NCBI RefSeq assembly: GCF_033807575.1
Contig: NC_084707.1
Location: 13,936,550 to 14,000,549, forward strand
Direction: 5' to 3'
Source: Cydia pomonella
Taxonomy: Eukaryota > Arthropoda > Insecta > Lepidoptera > Tortricidae
DNA: 64,000 nt
In this document: positions 32,576 to 42,517 of the stretch, one piece after another
Position numbering within the stretch: the first letter of the stretch is position 1
Layout: each line of letters begins with the position of its first letter
The notes under the pieces: model-generated
What the model was told of the DNA's origin: nothing
The model's database searches: none
What the model saw: the letters and a program-made list of their open reading frames with translations, nothing else
Position numbers and translations under genes: made by a program

Positions 32576-33396
32576 TATTATTTATGAATGCACAGGCAGC
32601 TTATAGCTGATACGTGCACATCAATGTCCTGCACTTGTGTTTTGTCCGTTAATAAACTGTTCGTCGAGTCGTTTTTAAAAGAATTCACTGAGGGTGCACT
32701 GATTACGGATTCGGGCAAACTGTTCCACACATTCACTACGCGGTTAGACAGGAAGTGTCGTCTTGGGTTGCTACTACTCTGCGTCCGTGTCAGCTTCAGA
32801 GAATGTCCTCTCAGTCTGTCACACATATTCCGAGTGAAAATATCACTCAATGCGGGTACGTTGTAGTGTCCTGTAAGTATTTTGTATGTTTCTATTAAGT
32901 CACCGCGTGGCCTTCGCTGCTCTAGGGTTGTCAAGCCCAATTCCTTTAACCTATCCTCATATGGTCGGTTGCAAAGAGATGGAACCAGTTTTGTTGCTCT
33001 TCTTTGGACTTTTTCAATAAGATCAATGTCCTTCCGGAAATATGGGTTCCAAATTTGGAAGGCATATTCCAATAAGGGTCTTATATGTCTTATAGAGCCC
33101 AATGAAAAGATTCTTATCCATATAACGAAAAGCTTTCTTGATCATATATAATATTAGAGTTGGCTTTTTTGGTCAACCCCAAAATGTGTTCTTCCCATTT
33201 TAAGTTATCAGTTATAATGATACCAAGATCTCGCTGCGAAGCAACACTCTGTAAACTTTTGGAGCCAATATTATATGTGTGCTTAGGGTTTTTTTTACCT
33301 ATATGAAGTACAGTGCACTTGTCTGCGTTGAGGGTTATAAGCCAATCGTTGGTCCATTGTAAATTGCGGTCTAAATCCTGCTGTATGATGTTATGT
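32576..33396 (-). pseudogene. LINE reverse transcriptase C-terminal half
   Basis: Minus-strand frames read LNADKCTVLHIG, RDLGIIITDNLKWEEHI, then RPLLEYAFQIWNPYFRKDI, LIEKVQRRATKLV, GDLIETYKILTG and NRVVNVWNSLP. This is the classic order of the post-catalytic region in CR1/Daphne-like LINEs. At least one frameshift lies near 33100. The 5' side is cut by the SINE that starts at about 33397. Only its last 170 bp (27985-28149) are present in duplication unit 1. Confidence 0.8.
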
Positions 33397-33640
33397 TGAC
33401 GACCGGTCTGGCCTCGTGGGTAGTGACCCTGCCTATGAAGCCGATGGTCCCGGGTTCAAATCCTGGTAAGGGCATTTATTCGTGTGATGAGCATGGATAT
33501 TTGTTCCTGAGTCATGGTTGTTTTCTATGTATTTATATATTGTATATATCGTTGTCTAAGTACCCTCAACACAAGCCTTATATTGAGCTAGTCAATTTGT
33601 GTAATAATGTTCTATAATATTTATTTTAATTTATTTATAC
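33397..33640 (+). mobile_element. tRNA-derived SINE, family B
   Basis: The tRNA-like head has GGTTCAAATCC as box B and GCCTCGTGGGTAGTG near box A. The body CATGGATATTTGTTCCTGAG follows, then a short TATA stretch and an AT-rich end. It interrupts the LINE at 32576-33396. Confidence 0.85.
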
Positions 33641-33904
33641 TTCTTACATGAGTAGTAGATACCCTATAAAGAAAAGGTCTTATAAATAGTAGAGATGCTT
33701 GTTTGAGGCGAAAAATTCCATGTCACAATTTTAAAGTGACCCAAGTGACATAATCATCGCAACCAGGTGCTCAATAAAAGTGAATTCACTTACTTACCTT
33801 CTGGGCATGGAAAAGGATTGTTGTAACATTCTGCCCTTTTCCATTTGTAATGTAACCTGAATTGAAAGTCCCCAAACTTCCTCACACTAGGATATACCTG
33901 CACA

Positions 33905-34010
33905 ATTTTGCCTGTACATTTCAACTGCTTAGGTAGAGCTGTATAGGAAACTGCACAGTCAATAAAACTGTGCAGGCATACTGTAGTGCGTATGGCCAGC
34001 TTTAAATAAC
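33905..34010. mobile_element. Right part of an interrupted MITE
   Basis: The sequence ending GCGTATGGCCAGCTTTA is the approximate complement of the segment starting at 27220 and 31812. It contains GCCTGTACA and CTGTGCAGGCATACT motifs shared between the halves. Confidence 0.5.
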
Positions 34011-34199
34011 ACTGCACCACAACTAAGTAATATAAAAGTAGGACACTTCAACACATTTAGCTCTCAGAAATGAGTAGGTATTATTAATTAAAAGTTAGCT
34101 GTTTTGATTTCTATACCTTATTATTATGATGCCAGTGCCTGTGTTACTTGAAAGTGATATTGATTTATTTTAAATAATCATAAGTGCACTTATATTACA

Positions 34200-34350
34200 T
34201 ACATGTTTGGAGGGTATTATAAATAGATTATATGTACCGGGTGTGGCCTGTAACAGGAGCAAAAAATTTAACTGTAGGCTGTACTCCTAAAACTGAACAT
34301 TTGTTAAGCGACTTTTAAAAATAACTTGTCTTTTGATTTTTAGTACACTT
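34200..34350. repeat. Probable dispersed repeat
   Basis: GTGTGGCCTGTAACAGGAGC and following bases form a block I associate with a common lepidopteran repeat. No ends were found. Confidence 0.35.
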
Positions 34351-34393
34351 TAAAGTTTATTGTAAGACGTAATGTAATTTTGTTATATTTAAG

Positions 34394-34476
34394 GTGTGAC
34401 AAGCAAAGTCAATTACAATGATGATGGTGTGAATGTGTTAACAGTAAAAGAAGCTGAAGTAGCAGTACTGAGCTAA
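34394..34476 (+). CDS. Possible terminal coding exon of unknown gene
   Basis: After an acceptor-like TATTTAAG, a frame runs from GTG at 34396 to TAA at 34474, reading NYNDDGVNVLTVKEAEVAVL. AATAAA follows at 34552-34557. The frame phase needs a donor leaving one base, which none of the BAP18 exons has, so it does not continue that protein. It could be the last exon of an unseen gene, part of a BAP18 3' UTR, or chance. Confidence 0.3.
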
Positions 34477-34551
34477 AAACAAGATGACCATGTTTTGTTT
34501 AATTTAGGTAGTTAATTAATGTTGTGTGATGTAGGTACTCAAATGTTTGGT

Positions 34552-34557
34552 AATAAA
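34552..34557 (+). terminator. Polyadenylation signal AATAAA, plus strand
   Basis: A canonical AATAAA downstream of the open frame ending at 34476. It is the first well-placed plus-strand signal after BAP18 copy 2 and converges on the minus-strand BCDIN3D gene. Confidence 0.45.
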
Positions 34558-34680
34558 CATGGTTTATATTTTAGCTCACATTAAAGCAAATAACACATTA
34601 GTTCACTTTATACATACTTTTTATTAATAATAAACAATAAAAATGATTATTATCTACAAATAATTTTATTTATTTTGTAA

Positions 34681-35400
34681 TCAATCCTTGTTATCATGAA
34701 AACTTAAAATCTTTCTATTCCAGGATGGGTTCAGAGAACCATATACTTTCTCATGTGTGCCTTCATTAACCTTATTTTCTATGAAAAGTTCCACATCACT
34801 TCTGATTTTTAATGAATCATACAAGGGGAATGTGCTACCAGATTTTTTCAATCTTCTTTGGGCATTTCTGTAACATTTCCATGGTTGTGGCTCTATAATG
34901 ATTGATCTAGATTTTCTTTTGATATAGTTGATAAAGTGTAATAGACCATCATCTCCATTATTTAGGTGTATCCACATTGTGACAGAAAAACAGAAGGTTA
35001 CATCAAATCTCTTTTTGTGATAGCTTTTCAAATAGTCTTGAATTGATTTCTGATCATTATCAGACATAATATTGCAAGTCGTAAATGTAATATTAGGGAT
35101 TTGATTGATTTCTTGTGCTCTTGTGATCAGTGTTCGGTCAATGTCAACAGCCAGCAACCGTATTTCATTTTCTGGGTAAATTGTTTTCAAGTATTGATAT
35201 AGGTCTTTTGTAAGTTCTCCTGTGTTGCAGCCAATGTCCAAGCACAAAAATGGTTCATTAGCAACAGATGCGGGAAACATTTGTTTGTTTAGGTTATTCA
35301 TTCTGTGCTCCACATTATGAAATGAGTAATAGTTGATAAAATTACCAAATTTTACAGCACCTGGATCATTACCCAGATGATTTAGATCTTCACTTGTCAT
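34681..35400 (-). CDS. BCDIN3D: BCDIN3D-like RNA 5'-monophosphate methyltransferase
   Basis: A single-exon frame of 239 residues. The SAM-binding loop LDIGCNTGELT lies at residues 54-64 and the acidic AVDID at 84-88. The Bin3-domain signature IIIEPQPWKCYRNAQRRLKK spans 167-186. The family member BCDIN3D methylates the 5' monophosphate of tRNA-His and some small-RNA precursors in the cytoplasm. The human protein is longer (about 290 residues). This one keeps the whole catalytic fold, including MWIHLNNGDDGL (142-153). A polyadenylation signal lies within about 20 bases after the stop. It is convergent with the plus-strand signal at 34552. No break is seen. Confidence 0.88.
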   Translation of the reverse strand: MTSEDLNHLGNDPGAVKFGNFINYYSFHNVEHRMNNLNKQMFPASVANEPFLCLDIGCNTGELTKDLYQYLKTIYPENEIRLLAVDIDRTLITRAQEINQIPNITFTTCNIMSDNDQKSIQDYLKSYHKKRFDVTFCFSVTMWIHLNNGDDGLLHFINYIKRKSRSIIIEPQPWKCYRNAQRRLKKSGSTFPLYDSLKIRSDVELFIENKVNEGTHEKVYGSLNPSWNRKILSFHDNKD

Positions 35401-35552
35401 GACAAAAAAAAAAAATTGGAACCGCTAGTTAATTCTTGAGCTGAAATCAGTCCAGGTATGTGATGTGGGTCCTATTAAGATAGGTCTTAATAAAAACGTA
35501 ATATTTCCAATCTATGAAAACTGTGTGAAATAGCTTGCTAGAATTCGCGGTA
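35401..35552. promoter_or_regulatory. Upstream region of BCDIN3D
   Basis: Only about 150 bp separate the BCDIN3D start from the mariner-like element, so the native promoter is either this short stretch or is interrupted by the transposon. No TATA box is evident. Confidence 0.35.
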
Positions 35553-35554
35553 TA

Positions 35555-37434
35555 CAGGGTGACTTCGAATTGGTAATACAAAACACTTGATTGTGGCTCA
35601 GTTAATACCAAACATTATAATACATTCACTCCGTTGTTAAAATCAGCTGCATTTAATACTCGCTAATTTTCTAACAAAACCAATAATTAAAGTCCCAAAG
35701 TGTGGTTACTCTACATTAAATATCTAACTGTCATACCTACTTGTCACTCGATGTTATCGTCAATGTACGTTATCATTGATATCACTACAACGTGTAACTA
35801 AATTGTTTTGATGAGGTTTTAAGTACCCTGATAAATTTATGGTAATAATAAGCCGAATTATTTTTTTAAAATCATTTATTATTGTACCTAATCTACCGAT
35901 TAATACAAACTCGAAATTTTCTCTTCTTTACCGCAATAATTGTTTATAAGAATGAAACACTTTAAAACGCATAAATCACGTTTATTAACACCATGACCCT
36001 TTAAAAGTTTAAGTGTGAACCTACCTAAGCGTATTTTAAGATGTGTTCAAAATGACCACCGCCTTCCCTGACACATAAGTGGGCCCGCCGTCTATGGTTG
36101 ATTTTGAGTCTGTCTAAAATAAATTCATTGGCTTTTACAGAATTAAATGCCTCAATTATCTTTTGGCGAAGTTCATGGATAGTATTTGATTCCCGTGCGT
36201 ACACTCTCCTTTTAATTTCGCCCCACAAAAAGAAGTCGAGTGGCGTCAGATCGGAACTTCAAGGTGGCCATGCGACTGGGCCGTTGCGTCCAATCCATCT
36301 GCCAGGGAATATTCTATCCAAATAATTTCGCACACTTAGAGCAAAATGTGCTGGTGCACCGTCTTGTTGGAAATAGAGATTCTTCAAATTTTGTTCCGGC
36401 ACCTCTTGTAGCAAAATCGGTAACACGTTTCTCAGGAAATCTTCATATTTCGGTCCATTTAAGATGCCGTTAATAAAATACGGTCCAGTCACACAATTAT
36501 TCAGAATGCCTGCCCAAACGTTTACAGAAAAACAATTTTGGTAAGAGTCTCGCCGAGTTACGTGAGGATTTGCATCACGATCAGCCCACCAGTGTTCATT
36601 GTGCACGTTAAAGAGGCCGACTCTTGTAAAAGTTGCCTCGTCGGTCCATAGGATATTTAAGTGTAAGTTTTGCTGCAGCCAACGCCCAAAAATAACTCTT
36701 CTAAGATAATCAGCCAATACAATATCCTGTACCCTTTGAAATTTAAAGGGATGTTTTGCTTCAGCTTTCATTAGCCGCCAAATAAACAATTGGCTCGTGC
36801 CGAATCTCGCAGCAGCATCCCTTGTGCTGGCTTCTGGGTTGCGGTTAAAAAACTCGAGCACTCTTCTCCGAAAAGCTTGTGAATACCGCGGCCGCCGGCC
36901 TTGTGCTTGAGCATGTACCGGAACCGTAAACTGACCATAGTCTCGTAAATTTTGGATGGTACTGTTTATTAATACACGTGTAGGTGTTGGGCAATCAGGG
37001 TATCGTTCGTTAAATAATGCCTGAGTTCGCACAGTACTCCGTGAAGTAAAATAAAATTCAAGAATATCCATTTTTTGAACATTAGTATACGAATAACGTC
37101 GAGGCATTTTAATTTAATTGTGAAATTAAAATCTTCGGAAAATATTATTTTCTTTGACAAGTGACAATTACTAATCAAAACACGTTTTCTTCATAAATAC
37201 CGTGACAGGTGATTGATAACCAAAGAGGAAAGTGTTCAATTGAAATTCTTTAAACTTCTTTGTTAATTATTATGGTAGGATAACCATGTGAAGTCTAAAC
37301 AAAAGGGATAAATTAAAAATTAAGAAAAAAATACTTTTGCTTAATTTAATAGCATGAGACTTAATTAAGGGGATTAGTTAAGGGAAAATGTGTGTAAAAC
37401 ATTAATTTTGTATTACCAATTTGAAGTCGCCCTG
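35555..37434 (-). mobile_element. Mariner-like transposon (1880 bp)
   Basis: The inverted repeats begin CAGGGTGACTTCGAATTGG on the left and CAGGGCGACTTCAAATTGG on the right, are about 30 bp long, and are flanked by TA (35553-35554 and 37435-37436). One transposase gene runs on the minus strand. The element is longer than a typical 1.3-kb mariner because of about 0.45 kb of non-coding sequence after the gene. Confidence 0.9.
36025..37107 (-). pseudogene. DD41D mariner-type transposase with one nonsense codon
   Basis: The ATG at 37107 starts a frame of about 360 codons interrupted only by TGA at 36256-36258 (codon 283), where an arginine CGA would fit the family. N-terminal helix-turn-helix segments cover residues 1-115. 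The catalytic residues are D156 (LWTDEATF), D249 (QQDGAPAH) and, after the stop, D291 (TPLDFFLWG). There are 41 residues between the last two, the rosa-like DD41D spacing. The frame continues to 36025. The premature stop removes the third catalytic residue, so this copy is inactive as read. Confidence 0.88.
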
Positions 37435-37436
37435 TA

Positions 37437-37930
37437 GTTGCGCTAGATGAGATGACGATGACGTATAATTTATATTAACTTAACTTGACAGTGACGTTTA
37501 TACTGACTGACGTTTACTACACGATACACGACATACTCATATTTCAAATATTACCAGACATTTATCATCGAATATGATTTATATCCCTTTAATAACTTTT
37601 TATCTCGTAGCTTGACTTGCTTTAGTTATAAATTGTATCCTGCTTTGCTTCAATTATTTAGATCGATATGAAAAATTAGAAATCAGTTATGTAGTTGAGG
37701 TGGCTCAGGGCTATCATTAGAACGTACCCACTTTGACCCACATCCGGTCCACCGGTCGTCGGAAGACGAGTTTCGTTTCACGCAAAGCAAAGTCAAGAAA
37801 AGAATTTAAGTGGACTCTTTTCTAATACATGTATGGCATAGATGGTAGGATCAACTAGATGTGCTATACGCGTGCACCCGTGAGGATCAGAACATACTAG
37901 GCTTGTGTAGTACATGTACTAAAATAAAAA
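37437..37930. other. Unannotated stretch
   Basis: No gene or repeat with defined ends was recognised. Confidence 0.35.
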
Positions 37931-37934
37931 AGAA

Positions 37935-38185
37935 TTCCCTCCACTGCACTAGACCGAACTATAGGGAGCGTGCATGAACTGTAGGAGGCAGCACAGGAGC
38001 CGTCAGATTTTTGGCGCGAGGCGTAAATGTGATGTTTATATTGTTCCGATGTAGCCCACAAGATGTCAGAATCTACTATGCACAAGAAAACACGTGACGT
38101 GTAAATGTAAATGTTTATTGTTCCGATTCAGGCCACAAGATGGCAGACCCTCCAACGCGCACGGTCTCTATTCCCTAATGATTCT
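37935..38185. repeat. Dispersed repeat with two related ~60-bp blocks
   Basis: The blocks at about 38025-38085 and 38100-38160 share TGTTTAT, TTGTTCCGAT and CCACAAGATG in the same order. The left side carries AGGAGGCAGCACAGGAGCCG. I recall this arrangement as a common lepidopteran dispersed repeat. It is non-coding. Confidence 0.5.
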
Positions 38186-38361
38186 GTTCTTAGTACATTT
38201 TAGTGCTACACGCGAAACGGAACGGGAGCGAGGAGAGATACTGACAGCAAAGCGATCAGAGGGGACCTACCGCGAAATTCGAAATTCGCAAATTGCGGGG
38301 ATCTTTCTCTTTTACTCTCACTAAGACGTAATAAGAGTGACAGAGAAAAATGCCCGCAATA

Positions 38362-39804
38362 GGGTTGTTTCCAATTTTTTGAAACGCTTGTAATGCGTTC
38401 TATATTAACCAAACGTTGCCCTAAAATTTAACTTTTACCCTAAAAACGCCTATAAATATGTAAAATTAACAAAATATATTTTGACCCATGCTTTCGCGCC
38501 CAAAACGCTCTTTGAAAATTGTATTACGTCACAGTTTATGGTTTGACACATAACCATGTACCTACATACCAAAGAGTAAGTATATAGTTATAGTAGGTAT
38601 AGGTATAGTCGTTCGATTTGAAGCTGGCCCGAAGCTGCTAATCTTTTGTCTATTGTTAACTAAAACCGCGCGTGCCACTGCAAAAAAAAGGGTCGTATGA
38701 TTCTAATTGGCACCTGAGCGCGGGCTAGTCCAACGCTCAAAAACCAGTGTAGGTGTACTCTCCGATAACGTGCCTTTGTTACGCATATCGAGGACCCATT
38801 TTAGACTGGTTCGTTAGCGTTCGACTCGTCGGCAGTCAGTAACCGTATAGGGACCACACAAGAAATCGCAAATTATTTTTTTATTTTTTCATTTTGAATC
38901 TTATGTCAATTACCATAGGAGTTGTAATTAAATAACCGGTTAAAGTGACCGGGCCCTTTTTTTGCAGGTAGTGGCACGCGCCGTTTTAGTTAACAATAGA
39001 CAAATGATAAGCCGTTGTTGGCCAGTTACAAATCTAACGACTATACATACACACGTAACACCAAGGCCCCCCATTGTTCTCAGTACAAATTTATATAAAG
39101 ATGAAGTGTGCTGTATAATTAATTCTACACGCCTAGACTCCTTAACTCAAAAAAATCTTTTTAATTTAAGATTAGTAGTTAAGCTAGAAAAATGCATGTT
39201 TTTTTGGAATGAAATAAACAGATTCAATTTTAATTTTTTTTTTGATACTCGAGCCGTAGACATTTAAGTGGTGGGTAAGCTATGTATGCGTGAGTGTGGG
39301 TTTTTAACCAACTAATAAAATATGTTTTCTGTAATAATTGAGTTATTATATATCATGAAGTATTCATTATCCATTAGCATTTCTAATGATGTTAATTTAA
39401 TGGCCCACCACCAAAATGGCTACGGCTTGAGTATATTAAATTTTGTAGTGAGTACAGACAACGCCTACCGCGAAAATTGAAAATCGCATATTGTGGGGAT
39501 CTTTCTCTTTTACTCTTACTAAGACGTAATTAGAATGACAGAGAAAAATGCCCGCAATGACGAACTTCGATTTTCGCGGTTATAGTCCAGAGCTAAACCG
39601 TGAGTTGTGACGTCAACTAGACCAGAATCTTCAATGTCGTTTCGACTTGGGTCACGTGACGTGTGTTAAAAGATATTTTAAATTCAATATTTACAAAAAT
39701 ATGCTTATTAAATGTCCACTAAAGGTAGTTTAACATGTTCTTATGATCCATAAGAATTTATTGGGAAACAATTCTGCCCTAAGATTTGTAGATGGAAACA
39801 ACCC
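38362..39804. mobile_element. TA-flanked DNA element (1443 bp), no transposase seen
   Basis: The terminal repeats GGGTTGTTTCCA and TGGAAACAACCC are flanked by TA (38360-38361 and 39805-39806), as in Tc1/mariner-type insertions. Removing it rejoins the family R foldback element. The longest internal frame is about 100 codons and shows no domain. It contains a whole family R copy (39463-39590). A partial relative begins at 1080. Confidence 0.7.
39463..39590. mobile_element. Foldback element, intact copy (family R)
   Basis: A 128-bp semi-palindrome starting GCCTACCGCGAAAATTG and ending TTTTCGCGGTTATAGTCCAG. The middle is CTTTTACTCTTACTAAGACG. It lies inside the 1443-bp element, which itself interrupts another family R copy. 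Confidence 0.75.
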
Positions 39805-39840
39805 TATTGAAGAAGTTCGATTTCCGCGGTTATAGCCCAG

Positions 39841-40300
39841 AATCCGAGTGATCAGACCGAACTAACGCCGAGCGCGTGCGATGACGACCGAACGGCTCTC
39901 GGCTAATATGAGCGAGACAGCACATAGCCGTCAATCCGTTGCAACTCACGGGAGTAAGCGAGAAAACAAATTTTGAATTGTACTACTTCACAAGACGTCC
40001 GCAATGGGGAAGGCGGCTGAAAGCTAATTGTAGATGGCGCCACTAGAGTTTGAGGCAACTCGACCAACTCGTTGTATGAAATTCATAACTTAAAAAAAAA
40101 TTATTACGTAATAAATTATTACGTACATGCTCCTGTCAAAATAAAACTTTTTTATTTCAATGGCTTTGAAACTTCATCCGACAGTTTCTCGGCCTCAGAT
40201 ACAAAGTTTAATACTTATACAGAGAGTTTAATTATGATTTTTTATTAAACATTGGTTTATTAAATACAATTTTTTTAATAATCGTCTGTTTAACGCAATA
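39841..40300. other. Unannotated stretch
   Basis: No gene recognised. It contains GATGGCGCCACTAGAG, a short motif common in lepidopteran repeats. Confidence 0.35.
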
Positions 40301-40311
40301 AAATATATCCT

Positions 40312-40708
40312 CATGAAAAATATGGACGTCTGACTGTAACACAGTTAAAATCACTTATACGGGAACGCGAGGCATCCGTGAAAGGGAAAAAAAGACCTCA
40401 TAGAAAGGTTAAGTATATTTGGCTATGTGCTGTTTTCACTCGAAAATATTATGCTTAAAATATCAATGAAAATGTACAATATCAACATTTAAAATTGATT
40501 TCCTGTTTATTTCAGGTTAATATTTTACGCGCAAAATAATAATTTTCAATTGAATCCAGTATTAAATGTCGATTATGAGGCACCAACAGAATTCGCCTGT
40601 GATGTAAATTCTTACAGAGATATCAATGTAGATTCCAAGCTCCCACCTCTGATTATGTCTAATATTAAAAACTATTTAGACCGGTACATAAATATCTCAT
40701 TAAATTAA
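40312..40708 (+). pseudogene. SAP-domain gene fragment, two exons, one frameshift
   Basis: The first exon (ends 40407) reads LTVTQLKSLIRERE and then a lysine-rich KGKK segment. A run of seven A near 40387 shifts the frame once, after which DLIER completes a SAP-type DNA-binding motif. The GT-AG intron 40408-40515 joins to an exon (40516-40708) that continues in frame QNNNFQLNPVLNVDYEA, then SYRDINVDSKLPPL, and stops at TAA. The pattern resembles the N-terminus of SAP/SWIM-type proteins abundant in arthropod genomes and often transposon-linked. Only this N-terminal portion is present. Confidence 0.55.
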
Positions 40709-42430
40709 GGGCCTACTAAAGCCGCGAATACCGGTTCGTAAGCCACGCCCGCTAGCTTCCTTCCTCCCCGCTAGCACGCACACATGGAAGCGCTCCGCGG
40801 AGTCCGCGGCGCACGTGATGGTGAAAGCTCCATCTAGCGTTATAAAAGTTAACTACTATGATACGCGGTCGGCCAGAAACTTAATTCTTAGAAAATAGAA
40901 AAAGATGGCGTTATTACTTGCTATTATAAAATAAAAAAAAACCCAAATCAGTAGAACAGTTTCCTACTTTGCTGTGCGGTATTTAGAACACCAACATAGG
41001 TCTTGACTGGCTTAAAAAGTTAAAATGCTCAGAGTTTTTGTTTCGTTATTTTTGTTGCATGTTGTGACGGCCCAATGATGCCATTTTGAGGTCATTTACT
41101 GAAAATAGGTCCGTTGGCACTGTTTGATGTATCTTTCTAAACATCCTCTACCCGTTTCTCGCCTTTAAGTTGTAATGGTCAGATTTGATAACGGCACTGT
41201 CACAAGAACTTGGCGTCCTAAAGAACTTACATTATTCAGTCAGTGGCAGTAATGCAGTTGGCAGTAATGTCGCGTTACAAATACTGCGGCAGTAGTGCAG
41301 CTGCGCTGCGGTCGGGAATCCGAACGTTACCTTTACATTGCTTAGAGTAGTGGTCGACCTGGGGTATCTTGCTGTAGGTTGTTTATACGTTGCGCTTTCT
41401 CAGGTTTAATGTCTAAATATAATTATCCTTTAATTTGGATCGCCTCGCTAAAATTAAGACTGTGAAACTCCTTCTATTGCGATTCAAGGACTTCGAGGAG
41501 GAAAAAATACTGAAAAGACTGGCAAACCAAACAAACCGACGCGTACGATGAAGACAACATTATCCGTTTACGGGCCAATTTCGAACGTACACTGACATCA
41601 GAATCCAGTAATTATATATGAACCATTTTATTTAGTTATCATGCGTCGCGCTTGCGCCAATACATGTACGCACTCCGTAGAGTACGAGCGAAATGCATGA
41701 TAACTGAATGATATTAATATTCGATAATAGGTGGTCCAAAAATATAAAGTAATGAAAATTCCTTTTCCATGCGGGTTTTTTTATTCCAATATACGTAACA
41801 AGTATCCCTAGCAAAATTTAGAGCATTAAACAGGCGTCATTTAGGCGTCGCTATAAATAAAATAAAACAATTCTGCCATAAAAAAATGTATGAAAATAAA
41901 TTGACCCATCAATAATTCTGCTTTGGAAATGTATTTAAGGATTTCTTACTCGTATACGTTTTATTTATTAGTCATAAGTATGTTAAAAATATGGCGGTTG
42001 ATTTTTTTAAACTTTTTGGTTACTTTGCATTTTTTCAATTGTATGAGGATATTGCAAATCACAAAGTCATAGCGAGTACAGCGACCACTAAATCATTTGC
42101 AAATGAGTTCAAATTATTCCATAATATAAGAAAGGGAGCCTTGTGAAGATAAAATCTATTTAATTTGTTTTCTATGTACAAAGTAAAGTTATGACCACCC
42201 TATTCGATAATTATGTATTTTTGACAATTTAGTTTTTATAAATTCTTCTAAACAGTAGAGCCATACACTTTTAAGCTATGCTCGCGAGGTCTACAGCTCA
42301 CAGAGCTACTAGTTCTTATTGCTCCTTGTCAAGTAAAATCAAACTGAAAAGCATACTTACTTTACTCTTTGCTGAAAAGTCATATTAGCCATTGACGTTT
42401 GGACAGTATCCTGTTAAATAAATTATGTGA
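40709..42430. other. Unannotated stretch
   Basis: I see no supported gene. The stretch is AT-rich with a short GC-rich patch (about 40740-40815). The 60-codon frames are probably chance. Confidence 0.35.
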
Positions 42431-42439
42431 ATTGTTCTT

Positions 42440-42490
42440 AAGAGGTCGCTGGTTCAAACCCCGGCCCGTGCAAACGAGTTTTTTTTTCTA
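42440..42490 (+). repeat. Fragment of a tRNA-derived SINE head
   Basis: GGTCGCTGGTTCAAACCCCG is a box-B-like segment of a tRNA-derived SINE, followed by GCAAACGAG and a T run. No box A precedes it, so this is not a tRNA gene. Confidence 0.45.
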
Positions 42491-42517
42491 ATAAACGTGT
42501 TGATTTTTTTCGTTTTT

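Larger units (their letters stand above)
28150..32741. repeat. Tandem duplication unit 2 (4592 bp)
   Basis: This is the second copy of 23558-28149 at a constant offset of 4592. Its right border at 32741 continues into the rest of a minus-strand LINE that is cut short in unit 1. This shows that the original right flank belongs to unit 2. Confidence 0.95.
38267..39840. mobile_element. Foldback element, split copy (family R)
   Basis: The fragments 38267-38361 and 39805-39840 make one copy of the semi-palindromic 128-bp element seen whole at 39463-39590 and 62846-62974. The core is CTTTTACTCTCACTAAGACG with CCGCGAAA-type ends. The interruption is the 1443-bp TA-flanked element. Confidence 0.7.
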
